This document shows, piece after piece, positions 25,344-33,239 of a stretch of DNA of 64,000 nt. Origin of the DNA: Actinopolymorpha cephalotaxi. Its GTDB lineage: Bacteria; Actinomycetota; Actinomycetes; Propionibacteriales; Actinopolymorphaceae. The DNA is taken from NCBI RefSeq assembly GCF_013408535.1, contig NZ_JACBZA010000001.1:1484850-1548849 (forward strand). Reading direction: 5' to 3'. The translations under genes were made by a program, and so were the position numbers. The stretch's first letter is position 1. Every line of letters starts with the position of its first letter. The notes below the pieces were generated by a model. The model was not told the DNA's origin. It ran no database searches and was given only the letters and a program-made list of their open reading frames with translations.

Positions 25344-25900
25344 GCGGATCGGTGCCCTCGATGTCCGTACGCCAACCCGATCCGGGCGACGCCGGTGACC
25401 ATGCCGGTGCTCGCGGTGGTGGCGGTGACCGCGGCGGCGCCGGGCCGGAGGTCCCGCCGCTGCCGCACACCTGGCGTTCCCAGCTGGGCCTGGTGGTCGC
25501 GGTGGCGATGGGCATCCTGCTGGCGGCCGCCGCGGCGGGCCTGTGGATCGCGTTCCCGGCCGAGATCCGGGCGAAGTTCAGCTGGCCGCAGACGCTGACC
25601 CTGCTGGCGTTCCTCGCGGTGCTGCTGTTCGGGCTGTACCGCCTCGGCCGGATGCGGGCGCGCGCGGACGAGACGGGGCTGACCATCGTCAACCTGACCC
25701 GCACACACACGCTGGAATGGGCCCAGGTGGTGCGGGTCAACCTGCGCCGCGGCGACCCCTGGGTGCAGCTCGACCTGGACGACGGGACCACCGTCTCGGT
25801 GATGGCCATCCAGTCCGCCGACGGCGACCGGGCGCGGTCGGCGGCCCGGCAGCTCGCCCGCCTGGTCGTCGCGCACTCCGGCACGAGCCGCGACGACTGA
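25340..25900 (+). CDS. bacterial PH-domain membrane protein
   Basis: A 186-residue protein with a Gly-rich N-terminus, two membrane helices (VVAVAMGILLAAAAAGLWIAF and TLTLLAFLAVLLFGLY, about residues 47-90) and a C-terminal PH-like domain (RADETGLTIVNLTRTHTLEWAQVVRVNLRRGDPWVQLDLDDGTTVSVMAIQ) of the type annotated as bPH_6. Function is unknown. GTG 25340 overlaps the hisG stop (GTGA), so it is translated with hisG; the same neighbourhood is common in actinobacteria. The stop codon is duplicated by an 11-bp tandem repeat. Confidence 0.85.
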   Translation: MSGSVPSMSVRQPDPGDAGDHAGARGGGGDRGGAGPEVPPLPHTWRSQLGLVVAVAMGILLAAAAAGLWIAFPAEIRAKFSWPQTLTLLAFLAVLLFGLYRLGRMRARADETGLTIVNLTRTHTLEWAQVVRVNLRRGDPWVQLDLDDGTTVSVMAIQSADGDRARSAARQLARLVVAHSGTSRDD

Positions 25901-26168
25901 GTGACGACTGAGTACGGCCGTACTCCCGACCGACCGGCCCGAACTCCCGATCGCCCGGTCTGCCGGGCTCGAACCGCGCCGAACGAGGCGTGAATCCGAC
26001 TCGGCTCGTTCATCCGTGTCCGGAGCGTGACCGTTTGGCCGGTGACTCCGGGCCGCTCCGAGTCGTTCACCACGACGGGTGTGCGATGGGTTCGTGACCG
26101 CCCTCCTTGGGGCGGCGCCGCCACCGGCCGGGCGCGATCGCTGTCCGGTGTGGGATCCGGGCTTGCGT
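25901..26168. other. intergenic region with palindromes, no gene
   Basis: No convincing ORF. GAGTACGGCCGTACTC (25910-25925) is a perfect 16-bp palindrome just after the PH gene and may serve as its terminator. GAACGAG/CTCGTTC arms (about 25981-26012) can form a second hairpin. The stop region carries a tandem GACGACTGAGT pair. Confidence 0.5.
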
Positions 26169-26184
26169 TCGAACACGCGTTCGA
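26169..26184 (+). promoter_or_regulatory. LexA (SOS) box
   Basis: TCGAACACGCGTTCGA matches the actinobacterial LexA consensus TCGAAC-N4-GTTCGA at every fixed base and is a full palindrome apart from its centre. It ends 35 bp before the GTG of the 50-residue protein at 26220. Nothing else starts nearby, so this gene is the likely regulated target. Confidence 0.8.
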
Positions 26185-26219
26185 TACCCTGGGGGTACTG
26201 GGTATGGGGAGGGCAGCTG

Positions 26220-26372
26220 GTGAGCGATCGATTCGAGGTACGAGAAACCGAGTACGGCTACGGTATCTGGGACATGAGGGCGGGCGACTGGTGGATTCGG
26301 CGGCTGGACATGACCCAGCGCGACGCCGAGCAGATCGTCGCCGAGCTTCGGCGCGGTGAGGCTGAGCTGTAA
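26220..26372 (+). CDS. 50-residue aromatic-rich protein behind a LexA box
   Basis: Start GTG 26220 has GGGGAGG 7 nt upstream, and the product has a coherent composition: acidic-aromatic N-half (EVRETEYGYGIWDMRAGDWWIRRLD, three Trp, two Tyr) followed by an amphipathic helix TQRDAEQIVAELRRG. No membrane segment or cysteine. I do not recognise the family. The upstream SOS box makes it a candidate damage-inducible small protein; a role as an inhibitor, adaptor or DNA mimic would be guesswork. The glycosyltransferase start lies 54 bp downstream, so co-transcription is possible. Confidence 0.65.
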   Translation: MSDRFEVRETEYGYGIWDMRAGDWWIRRLDMTQRDAEQIVAELRRGEAEL

Positions 26373-26425
26373 CGACACCGACGGTGCCTGCCGATGGTGC
26401 GGTGCCGACGGGTGGAGGTGCGGGC

Positions 26426-27958
26426 GTGACGCGGGTGGTGGCGCAGATGCGGCCCGCGCCGCCCGCATCGTCGCGTCCGGCGCCCTTGACGGCGTTCGCG
26501 GTGGCGGTGCTGCCGGCCCTTGGTGCGCTGGTTCTCTACCTGTTCCGGATCGGCACCCCGGCGCTGTGGCTGGACGAGGCCGCCACCGCCGGCGAGTCCG
26601 GCCGGTCGCTGTCCGGACTGCTCGGGTTCCTCGCCGAGCGTGACGCCGGACTCGGCGCCTACTACCTGTTCATGCACGGCTGGACGTCGTTCGGCGACGG
26701 TGAGGCCTGGCTGCGGCTCCCGTCGGCGGTCGCGATGGCGGTCGCGGTCGGGATGCTGGCCGACCTGGGACGGCGGTGGTGGGGGAGCGGTGCTGGGGTC
26801 GCCGCGGGTCTGCTGCTGGCTCTTTCGCCGATGGCGTCGCGGTACGCCCAGGAGGCGCGGCCCTACGCGCTCGCCGTGCTGGCCTCGGTGGCCGCGGCCT
26901 GGTGCCTGTGGCGGGCGGCCGGGTCGGCAGAGTCGCCACGGTCGGCAGGGTCGGCGCGGCGTTGGTGGATCGCGTACGCCGTGGCGTCGGCCGCGCTCGG
27001 GGTCGTGCACGTGGTCGCGCTGGTCGTCCTGGTCGCACACCCGCTGCTCGTGTCGGCAGCATCCGGGCGAACTCGCCGGACCCGGGGAGACGATCCGCAG
27101 CAGGCCGGTGCGCAGGGACCCGGTCCGCAGGGAAGCGGGGCGCCGTGGCGGGCGTACGTCCTCGCCACCGGCGCCGGGCTGGTGCTGCCCGCCCTGGTCG
27201 CGGTGGCGGCGTTCGGTCAGCGGGCGACGGTCTCCTGGATCCCACCCACCAGCCGGTCCGTTCTGCTCGACAGTTTCGTCGCGATGGCCGGCGGCGGTGC
27301 GTACCTCCTGCTGCTCGGCGCACTGGCGGTGGCCGGTGCGCTGAGGGCGACCCGCGGTCCTGCACGTGCCGAACGAGGCCGGCTCCTCGTCGCCTCCCTG
27401 TGCTGGCTGGCCGTCCCGCCGCTCGCGCTGGCGGCCCTCGGCCTGGTCACGCCGGTGTTCCTTCCGCGCTACCTGCTGGTGTGCGCACCCGCCCTGGCGC
27501 TGCTGGCCTCTTCGGCGTTCGCCGCCCCCGGCAGGTCGCGTACGACGGACTCCCCGCCGGGGAGGACGATCGCGGCGACGGCTGCCGGCCTCGCCGTGGT
27601 TGTCGCCCTCGCCGGCACGGTGGCCTGGTCCTCGCTCGCGCAGGTACGCGGCGTCACCGGGCACGGGCCCGACATCCGGTCCGCGGCCGGGGTGGTCGCC
27701 GCCGGTTGCCGCCCGGGCGACGGCGTACAGCGCACGGTCTCCACCGTGCAGACGCTGCCGTACTACCTGCGCCAGGCGCGCTGCGTACCCCGCTGGCTGG
27801 ACGGGCGACTGCCCGACGACGTACGCCGGGTGTGGGTGGTGCAGCCGGACTGGCAGCACGGCGACCCGGCCGGCGTCACCGGCCTGCGGCACCTGCGGAC
27901 CGTGGGCGTGCCCGGCCTGCGGGTCGGCCTGTGGGCCCGGACCGGCTTCACCGGCTGA
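26426..27958 (+). CDS. glycosyltransferase family 39-like membrane protein
   Basis: A 510-residue polytopic membrane protein of the GT-C/family 39 (PMT-like) class that transfers sugars from polyprenyl-phosphate donors outside the membrane. Seen: an N-terminal helix, then the catalytic-loop motif LWLDEAATAG with the Asp-Glu pair (near residue 50), YYLFMHGW, the SRYAQEARPYAL motif, and about ten further hydrophobic segments; Gly/Gln-rich spacer between residues 200 and 230. GTG 26426 has GGAGG with a 7-nt spacer; ATG 26384 is an in-frame alternative. Acceptor unknown. Confidence 0.85.
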   Translation: MTRVVAQMRPAPPASSRPAPLTAFAVAVLPALGALVLYLFRIGTPALWLDEAATAGESGRSLSGLLGFLAERDAGLGAYYLFMHGWTSFGDGEAWLRLPSAVAMAVAVGMLADLGRRWWGSGAGVAAGLLLALSPMASRYAQEARPYALAVLASVAAAWCLWRAAGSAESPRSAGSARRWWIAYAVASAALGVVHVVALVVLVAHPLLVSAASGRTRRTRGDDPQQAGAQGPGPQGSGAPWRAYVLATGAGLVLPALVAVAAFGQRATVSWIPPTSRSVLLDSFVAMAGGGAYLLLLGALAVAGALRATRGPARAERGRLLVASLCWLAVPPLALAALGLVTPVFLPRYLLVCAPALALLASSAFAAPGRSRTTDSPPGRTIAATAAGLAVVVALAGTVAWSSLAQVRGVTGHGPDIRSAAGVVAAGCRPGDGVQRTVSTVQTLPYYLRQARCVPRWLDGRLPDDVRRVWVVQPDWQHGDPAGVTGLRHLRTVGVPGLRVGLWARTGFTG

Positions 27959-27980
27959 GCGGTCAGGGCAACAGCGGCGG

Positions 27981-28844
27981 TCAGGACTCCGGGGCGTCCG
28001 GCAGGGTGAGGATCTGGGCGCCCTGCTCGGTCACCAGCACGGTGTGCTCGAACTGCGCCGACCGCCCGCGGTCCTTGGTGACGACCGTCCACCCGTCGTC
28101 CCACATGTCCCACTCGTGCGTGCCGAGGGTGAGCATCGGCTCGATGGTGAAGGTCATCCCGGCCTCGATCACGGTGTCGAACCGCGGCTCGTCGTAGTGG
28201 GGGATGATCAGCCCGGAGTGGAAGGCGGTGCCGATGCCGTGGCCGGTGAACTCCTCCACCACGCCGTAGCCGAACCGCTTGGCGTACGACGCGATCACCC
28301 GGCCGATCACGTTGACCTGGCGGCCGGGGCGAACCGCCTTGATACCGCGCATCATCGACTCGTGGGTGCGTTCGACCAGCAGCCGGCTGTCCTCGTCCAC
28401 GTCGCCGACGAAGAACGTCGCGTTGGTGTCTCCGTGTACGCCGTCGAGGAACGCGGTGATGTCGACGTTGACCAGATCGCCGTCCTGCAGCGGACGGGAG
28501 TCCGGGATTCCGTGGCAGATGACCTCGTTGACCGAGGTGCACAGCGACTTGGGGAAACCGCGGTATCCGAGCGTGGAGGGGTAGGCACCGGCCGCGACCA
28601 GGAACTCGTGCCCGATCTGGTCGAGTTCGTCTGTGGTGACACCTGGCTTCGCGTGCCGCCCGACCTCCTGCAGCGCCTGGGCGGCGAGCCGGCAGGCGAC
28701 CCGCATCCGGGCGACGGTGCCGGGATCCTTGACCTCCGAGCCGGTGAACGGGCTCGGACCGCTCCGGTCGACGTATTCCGGGCGTTCGATGGTGCGGGGT
28801 ACGGAACGACGCGGTGAGATGGTGGCCGGTGCGAGAGTGCCCAT
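27981..28844 (-). CDS. map: methionine aminopeptidase, type I
   Basis: A 287-residue dinuclear-metal peptidase removing the initiator Met from nascent proteins. Seen: the catalytic His in [10 protein letters not shown], metal ligands in [20 protein letters not shown] (two Asp), [11 protein letters not shown] (His), FTIEPML (Glu) and QFEHTVLVT (Glu). An N-terminal extension of about 40 residues with a PRRSVP segment resembles the SH3-ligand-like extension of the mycobacterial MapB class. It is convergent with the glycosyltransferase (22-bp gap) and divergent from the small SPOR-like gene. Confidence 0.96.
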   Translation of the reverse strand: MGTLAPATISPRRSVPRTIERPEYVDRSGPSPFTGSEVKDPGTVARMRVACRLAAQALQEVGRHAKPGVTTDELDQIGHEFLVAAGAYPSTLGYRGFPKSLCTSVNEVICHGIPDSRPLQDGDLVNVDITAFLDGVHGDTNATFFVGDVDEDSRLLVERTHESMMRGIKAVRPGRQVNVIGRVIASYAKRFGYGVVEEFTGHGIGTAFHSGLIIPHYDEPRFDTVIEAGMTFTIEPMLTLGTHEWDMWDDGWTVVTKDRGRSAQFEHTVLVTEQGAQILTLPDAPES

Positions 28845-28923
28845 GATTCCCGGAGTCTACGACGCCCCGGGGTACGCATCGTCAGGAGTTGCCGGGACCG
28901 CCCGGCTGGGGAAAGCTCGGGTC

Positions 28924-29121
28924 ATGAGCACCGAGCACCCGGAATGGTACTTCTGTCTGCGGCACCACACCGTCGAGCCCGAGGAGGGGTGCAAGGCCGC
29001 CGACCGGCTCGGCCCCTACTCCTCGCGGGCCGAGGCGGAGCGGGCGCTGGACAAGGTGGCCGAGCGCAACGAGTCGTGGGATCACGACCCCAACTGGTCC
29101 GACGACGACGAGGACAAGTGA
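28924..29121 (+). CDS. small SPOR-like protein
   Basis: A 65-residue acidic protein: EWYFCLRHHTVEPEEGCKAADRLGPYSSRAEAERALDKVAERNESWDHD then an Asp-rich tail. The pattern GPYSSRAEAERALDKV resembles a single SPOR-type repeat, and very similar short proteins sit divergently from map in many actinobacteria. No function is established. ATG 28924 is the only start that makes this compact protein; the frame upstream is non-homologous. Confidence 0.8.
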   Translation: MSTEHPEWYFCLRHHTVEPEEGCKAADRLGPYSSRAEAERALDKVAERNESWDHDPNWSDDDEDK

Positions 29122-29292
29122 CCGCTGCCGGACGCTGAGTCCCGATCCCGCCGGGTGCGGAGTCCGGCCGGCTCGCCCGATCCCGTCGGACGCCGTGTCG
29201 GCCGAGCCGACCGGACCGGCGGAGGCGCTCCACCCGTGCCGATGGGTGTGGTGGCGTGCCAGCAGTCACGCCTCCACACCCAGGCAGCGGAT

Positions 29293-30087
29293 TCAGCCTC
29301 GACGCGTCGAGCGGGGCGAGCTCGCCGGCCGCACCATCGGCATCATGGTGTCGGTGTCGACGGGCATGTCGATGGGCATGGCAGTGTCCATCGATGCCGC
29401 CCGCGTGCGTCCGCGCGTCGCCGTCTTCCGGGTCCCGGTGGTGGTCCGCCGGGCCGTCGTGCGCTTCGCGGTGGCGCGCTTGGCCGTGGTCCGCTTGGCC
29501 GTGGCCCGCTTGGCGGCCGCCTTCTTCGCCGGCGCGCGCTTGGCGGTCGACTTCTTGGCGGGAGCCCGCTTCGCCGTCGACTTCTTCGCCGGAGCCCGCT
29601 TGGCTGTGGCCTTCTTCGTGGTGCGCTTCGCCGCGGTCTTCTTGGCGGTCGTGCGCTTGGCCGTGGTCCGCTTGGCGGTGGCGCGCTTGGCCGTGGTCCG
29701 CTTGGCGGCGGCCTTCTTGGCCGTCGTCTTGCGCGCAGTCGTCTTCTTGGCCGCGGTCTTGCGAGCCGTGGTCTTCTTGGCCGTGGTCTTCTTGGCCGTG
29801 GTCCGCTTCGCCGCGGTCCGCTTGGCCGGTGCGCGCTTCGCCGTCGTCCGCTTGGCGGTGGCGCGCTTGGCCGGCGACTTCTTGGCCGTGGTCTTCCGGG
29901 CCGCGGTGGCCCGCTTGACTGTGGTCCGCTTCGCTGTCGTTCGCTTGACCGCCGGCGAGGTCGACTTCCCCGTGACCCGCTTGGTGACCTTGCGCGCGAC
30001 CGTCGAGGCGGTCCGCTTGGCAGCCGTGGTCCGCTTCGCGATGGACCGGGCCGCGGTCTTTCTTGCTGATGTCGCTGTGGTGGGCAC
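29293..30087 (-). CDS. lysine-rich histone H1-like protein with a Met/Asp tail
   Basis: A 264-residue, extremely basic protein built almost wholly of Ala, Thr, Lys and Arg in short AKRTTAKR/AKKTTAKK/APAKK units from about residue 10 to 230, like the PAKK tail of actinobacterial HupB/HupS but without the globular HU domain. It should bind DNA non-specifically and compact or protect the nucleoid. The C-terminus is odd: a Met/Asp/Pro-rich stretch (MDTAMPIDMPVDTDTMMPM) then a basic end. GTG 30087 has GGGAGG 7 nt upstream. The repeat region may vary in length between strains through recombination. Confidence 0.85.
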   Translation of the reverse strand: MPTTATSARKTAARSIAKRTTAAKRTASTVARKVTKRVTGKSTSPAVKRTTAKRTTVKRATAARKTTAKKSPAKRATAKRTTAKRAPAKRTAAKRTTAKKTTAKKTTARKTAAKKTTARKTTAKKAAAKRTTAKRATAKRTTAKRTTAKKTAAKRTTKKATAKRAPAKKSTAKRAPAKKSTAKRAPAKKAAAKRATAKRTTAKRATAKRTTARRTTTGTRKTATRGRTRAASMDTAMPIDMPVDTDTMMPMVRPASSPRSTRRG

Positions 30088-30112
30088 CGCACTGCCTCCC
30101 TCTGAGGGGACA

Positions 30113-30128
30113 TCCGGTATTGACCGGA
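30113..30128. promoter_or_regulatory. palindrome upstream of the histone-like gene
   Basis: TCCGGT-ATTG-ACCGGA, arms of 6 bp, 26 bp upstream of the start codon. The surrounding 150 bp are more A/T-rich than neighbours and should contain the promoter; I cannot place -10/-35 firmly. Confidence 0.35.
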
Positions 30129-30363
30129 CCGTTGCTATGGCAAGGACGTGACCCCGCCATCTGGAGGGGATCTGCAACATTCGGCGGCTTCGTAAACCAC
30201 AAGGGAGACAGCAACTTCTCGACTACCGGTCGCGCACTCGTGCTTTCTTGAGGATTAACGATTTCTGCCCGACAGAGCTTTGCTGAATTTCTCCGGGCGC
30301 TCGGGATTCTTGTTCCTCGTACGCCGGTCATCCGATGGTGCGCGGACGTGCGGTGAAGTGCGT

Positions 30364-31089
30364 TCAGGAACTCGGCCCGGAGATCAGATCGAGGAGTCTG
30401 GCCAGGCGAGAGCGCATTCCCCCGGCGTCCGCACTGCCCGCGCCGGTGCCCCTGGGGCCGCCCGAACCACGCGTGCCGGACGCGGATTCGGCGGCCGCGA
30501 TGCTGAGCAGATGCTGTGCACTGTCGAAGGAGACCGGCGCACCGATCGGGGATTTCCACGCGGATTCGGAATTGGCGCCGGCAGCATCTCCGTCCGGTGG
30601 AAAGCCGAACGTCCCATCGTCCACAGGTCCTGTGTCGGTAATAGTCGAGTCCACGGAAAGGATTTCGTGGGCGAGACCCGCGAGTTCGGTCCGGCCGGTG
30701 TCGATGGCGAAGATGGTGGCACCCGCCCGGCGTACGTCCTGGACGCGTTCGAGCAGGGACTCCGGCGCGGACTCGGCGACCACCAGCAGGGACTCACCGC
30801 GCCGGGCGGCGGCCAGCCGGTCCAGTCCGACCGACAGGTGCCGCGGCGCGTCCGGCGGAGGGTTCCAGCGCACCAGGGTTGGCGAGAGTTCGGGAAGCTG
30901 GGCGTACCTCGCCTCGTCGTCGAGGTGCGCGGTGAGGTGCCACGGCTCGGCGGCGGGCGGGCCGACGAGGAGCAGGCCGCCGGGAGTCCTTGTCGACGTA
31001 CGCAACGCGGCGCCGAACGCCCGGGTGCGGTCCCACCATCGGGTGTCGGCCAGGAGGTCGCGGAGCACTCTCGCCTGCTGAAGGTCCAT
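30364..31089 (-). CDS. conserved actinobacterial protein of unknown function
   Basis: A 241-residue soluble protein. Seen: N-terminal MDLQQARVLRDLLADTRWWDRTRAFGAALR, a middle part with a nucleotide-fold flavour (ESLLVVAESAPESLLERVQDVRRAGATIFAIDTGRTELAGLAHEILSV) that resembles an SIS-like alternation of strands and helices, and a low-complexity Gly/Ala/Ser C-terminus ending in RLARLLDLIS. I cannot name the family. Start at ATG 31089 fits the length; ATG 31125 is possible but has no ribosome site. Divergent from fgd, from which 105 bp separate it. Confidence 0.7.
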   Translation of the reverse strand: MDLQQARVLRDLLADTRWWDRTRAFGAALRTSTRTPGGLLLVGPPAAEPWHLTAHLDDEARYAQLPELSPTLVRWNPPPDAPRHLSVGLDRLAAARRGESLLVVAESAPESLLERVQDVRRAGATIFAIDTGRTELAGLAHEILSVDSTITDTGPVDDGTFGFPPDGDAAGANSESAWKSPIGAPVSFDSAQHLLSIAAAESASGTRGSGGPRGTGAGSADAGGMRSRLARLLDLISGPSS

Positions 31090-31194
31090 TGGCTCTAGCG
31101 TGCCAGACTGACGAAGGGGTATCACGCGGTCCGCGAACGCCGCGCGGCGGGCGGGACCGCGGAAGACCAGCGTGAACGGCGGAAGGGGAGCGCA

Positions 31195-32190
31195 GTGAAA
31201 TACGGCTACAAGGCGTCGGCGGAGCAGTTCGGCACCCGGGAACTACTCGACTACGCGCTGCTGGCCGAGCGACTCGGCCTGGACATCGTGGCGGTCTCCG
31301 ACCACTTCCAGCCCTGGCGCCATCACGGAGGGCACGCGCCGCTGGTGTTCAGCTGGCTCGGCGCCCTCGCCCAGGCCTCGGAACGCATCGAGATGGGGAC
31401 CAGCGTGCTCACCCCGATGCTGCGCTACCACCCCTCCGTGGTCGCCCAGGGATTCGGGACCATCGACCAGCTCGCGCCCGGCCGGGTCTTCCTCGGCGTG
31501 GGCACCGGTGAGGCGATGAACGAGGTGCCGGCCACCGGCTCGGCATGGCCGGGCGGCAAGGAGCGGCGGGCCCGGCTGGCCGAGGCGGTGACGCTGATCC
31601 GGAAGCTGTGGACCGAGGACCGGGTGACGTTCGAGGGCGAGTACTACCGGACCGACAAGGCGTCGGTGTACGAACACCCCGACGTGCCGCTGCCCATCTA
31701 TGTCGCCGCGGGCGGGCCGCTGGCCGGCAAGCTCGCCGGCCGGATCGGTGACGGTGTGATCGCCACCAGCGGAAAGCCGCCGGAGCTGTACGAGAACGTC
31801 CTCGGCCAGGTGGCCGAGTCGGCCAGGGCGGCCGGTCGCGACCCGGGCAAGTTCCCGCACCAGATCGAGATCAAGGTGTCGTACGACACCGACCTGCAGG
31901 CGGCGAAGGAAGCCTGCACCTGGTGGGCGGCGCTGGGGCTGAGCGCGGAGCAGAAGCAAGGCGTCGACGACCCGCTGGAGCTGGAGCGCCTCGCCGACGA
32001 GGACCCGCTGATCGCGACGAAGCGGTTCATCGTCACCGACGACGCCGACGAGGTGGTCGAGCGGGTCGCGCCGTACGTCGACCTCGGCTTCACCGAGCTC
32101 GTCTTCCACGGGCCCGGCAACGACCAGCGGCGGTTCCTCGAGCTGTTCACCCGGGACGTGCTGCCGAAGCTGCGGGACCGCTGGTCCTGA
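31195..32190 (+). CDS. fgd: F420-dependent glucose-6-phosphate dehydrogenase
   Basis: A 331-residue luciferase-fold enzyme oxidising glucose-6-phosphate to 6-phosphogluconolactone while reducing coenzyme F420. Seen: the active-site SDHFQPWRHHGG with Asp36, His37 and Trp41 (equivalent to Asp39/His40/Trp44 of mycobacterial Fgd1) and Glu106 in GVGTGEAMNE (equivalent to Glu109), plus AAGGPLAGKLAGRIGDGVIATSG for phosphate/F420 binding. GTG 31195 has AAGGGGAG upstream. Its presence implies the organism makes F420; no F420-biosynthesis gene is in the window. Confidence 0.96.
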   Translation: MKYGYKASAEQFGTRELLDYALLAERLGLDIVAVSDHFQPWRHHGGHAPLVFSWLGALAQASERIEMGTSVLTPMLRYHPSVVAQGFGTIDQLAPGRVFLGVGTGEAMNEVPATGSAWPGGKERRARLAEAVTLIRKLWTEDRVTFEGEYYRTDKASVYEHPDVPLPIYVAAGGPLAGKLAGRIGDGVIATSGKPPELYENVLGQVAESARAAGRDPGKFPHQIEIKVSYDTDLQAAKEACTWWAALGLSAEQKQGVDDPLELERLADEDPLIATKRFIVTDDADEVVERVAPYVDLGFTELVFHGPGNDQRRFLELFTRDVLPKLRDRWS

Positions 32191-32210
32191 CCTGACCGCA
32201 CTCGCCTCAC

Positions 32211-32261
32211 AGGGCTGACGGGCAGGACTGACGGCCAGGACTGACGGCCAGGACTGACGGG
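32211..32261. repeat. 13-bp tandem repeat
   Basis: Three CAGGACTGACGGC units (32223-32261, the last ending GGG) preceded by a degenerate unit at 32211-32222, directly after fgd. A looser set of related GACGGCC/GATGGCC repeats occurs before the MerR gene at about 33181-33230. Probably slippage-derived. Confidence 0.75.
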
Positions 32262-32417
32262 CGGGCGGTGCGGACGATCTCTCGATCGTGGTCCGGGGTA
32301 TCCACCCTGGTCCGCCGAGGTCGTCCGCGCCGCCCGCCCGTCTCGTTCGTCTCGTTCGTTCGCCCGGCACTTGCCGCGTGAGGGCGCGCCCCGCGCGCCG
32401 GCTCCGCTTGACCTTGA

Positions 32418-32441
32418 CACAGTGACAACGTCTTCACTGTG
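32418..32441. promoter_or_regulatory. MerR-type operator/promoter dyad
   Basis: CACAGTGA-N8-TCACTGTG, perfect 8-bp arms, overlapping two TTGAC(C/A) -35 candidates (32408 and 32414). MerR regulators bind such dyads inside 19-bp spacers; a MerR gene lies two ORFs downstream, so autoregulation is likely. The -10 is unclear. Confidence 0.6.
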
Positions 32442-32458
32442 GCGGGGAGGTGGTCCCG

Positions 32459-33169
32459 ATGACCATGCAGGAGCCGGCGCAGGGATCGACGCAGGACCTG
32501 GAGCCGGCACCGCGGCAGGAGACGTACGCGACGCGGGCCTTCCGGGCGCTGGAGCACGCCGGCGCGTCGGTGCGGGTGCAGGCGGCGCTGGCCGTGGGCA
32601 CGAACCCGAACCCGCGGTTCGTCGGAAAGCTCGTCGAGCGATGCGCGGTCGAGCCCGAGTTCCACGTACGCGAGATGCTCACCTGGGCGCTCACCCGCCA
32701 CTCGCCGTCGATCACGGTTCCGAAGCTGATGGACGAACTCCGCTCCGAGCGGCCCCAGGCGCGAAGCCAGGCACTGCACACGCTGTCCAAGATCGGGGAC
32801 CGGCAGGCGTGGCCGGCGATCACCCGGGCGCTGCTGACCGACACCGACGACGAGGTCGCGCGCGCCGCCTGGCGGGCCGCCGTCGTACTCGTGCCCGACG
32901 GTGAGGAGGCAGCGCTGGCCGCGGTGCTGGCGACCCAGCTCGGGCGCGGAGACCGGGAGACGCGGTTGAGCCTCAGCCGGGCGTTGATCGCGCTCGGTGA
33001 GGGGATGATGCCGACCCTGCGGGCCGCGATGACGGCCTCGGACTCTCGGGTACGGCAGCACGCGGTCGTCACGGAACGGCTGTGGTGCGACCCGGACGCC
33101 GGATTCGAGCTCGCGGTCGAGGAGGCGAAGCGGGTCGCCGCCCTGGGGCCGACCAGCCAGGAGGGTTGA
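32459..33169 (+). CDS. HEAT-repeat protein
   Basis: A 236-residue all-helical protein: after a disordered N-terminus of about 25 residues, alternating helices such as ASVRVQAALAVGTNPNPRFVGKLVERCAV, VREMLTWALTRHS, RSQALHTLSKIGDRQAWPAITRALLTDTDDEVARAAWRAAVVLV and LSLSRALIALGEGMMPTLRAAM fit four to five HEAT/PBS-lyase-type repeats. Probably a protein-binding scaffold. ATG 32459 has GGGGAGG with 9 nt spacing. It is followed after 70 bp by a MerR regulator that itself carries HEAT repeats, and both seem to be driven from the dyad upstream. Confidence 0.8.
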   Translation: MTMQEPAQGSTQDLEPAPRQETYATRAFRALEHAGASVRVQAALAVGTNPNPRFVGKLVERCAVEPEFHVREMLTWALTRHSPSITVPKLMDELRSERPQARSQALHTLSKIGDRQAWPAITRALLTDTDDEVARAAWRAAVVLVPDGEEAALAAVLATQLGRGDRETRLSLSRALIALGEGMMPTLRAAMTASDSRVRQHAVVTERLWCDPDAGFELAVEEAKRVAALGPTSQEG

Positions 33170-33239
33170 CCTGCCGGGAACGGTGACGGCCGGGAGCGGT
33201 GATGGCCAGGATGGATGACGGCCAGGAGGGGTGGCGGCG

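Noticed and set aside
29400..30050. Possible CRISPR-like or satellite array
   Set aside because: The periodicity comes from codons of the AKRTTAKR-type histone-like protein; there are no constant repeats with unique spacers.
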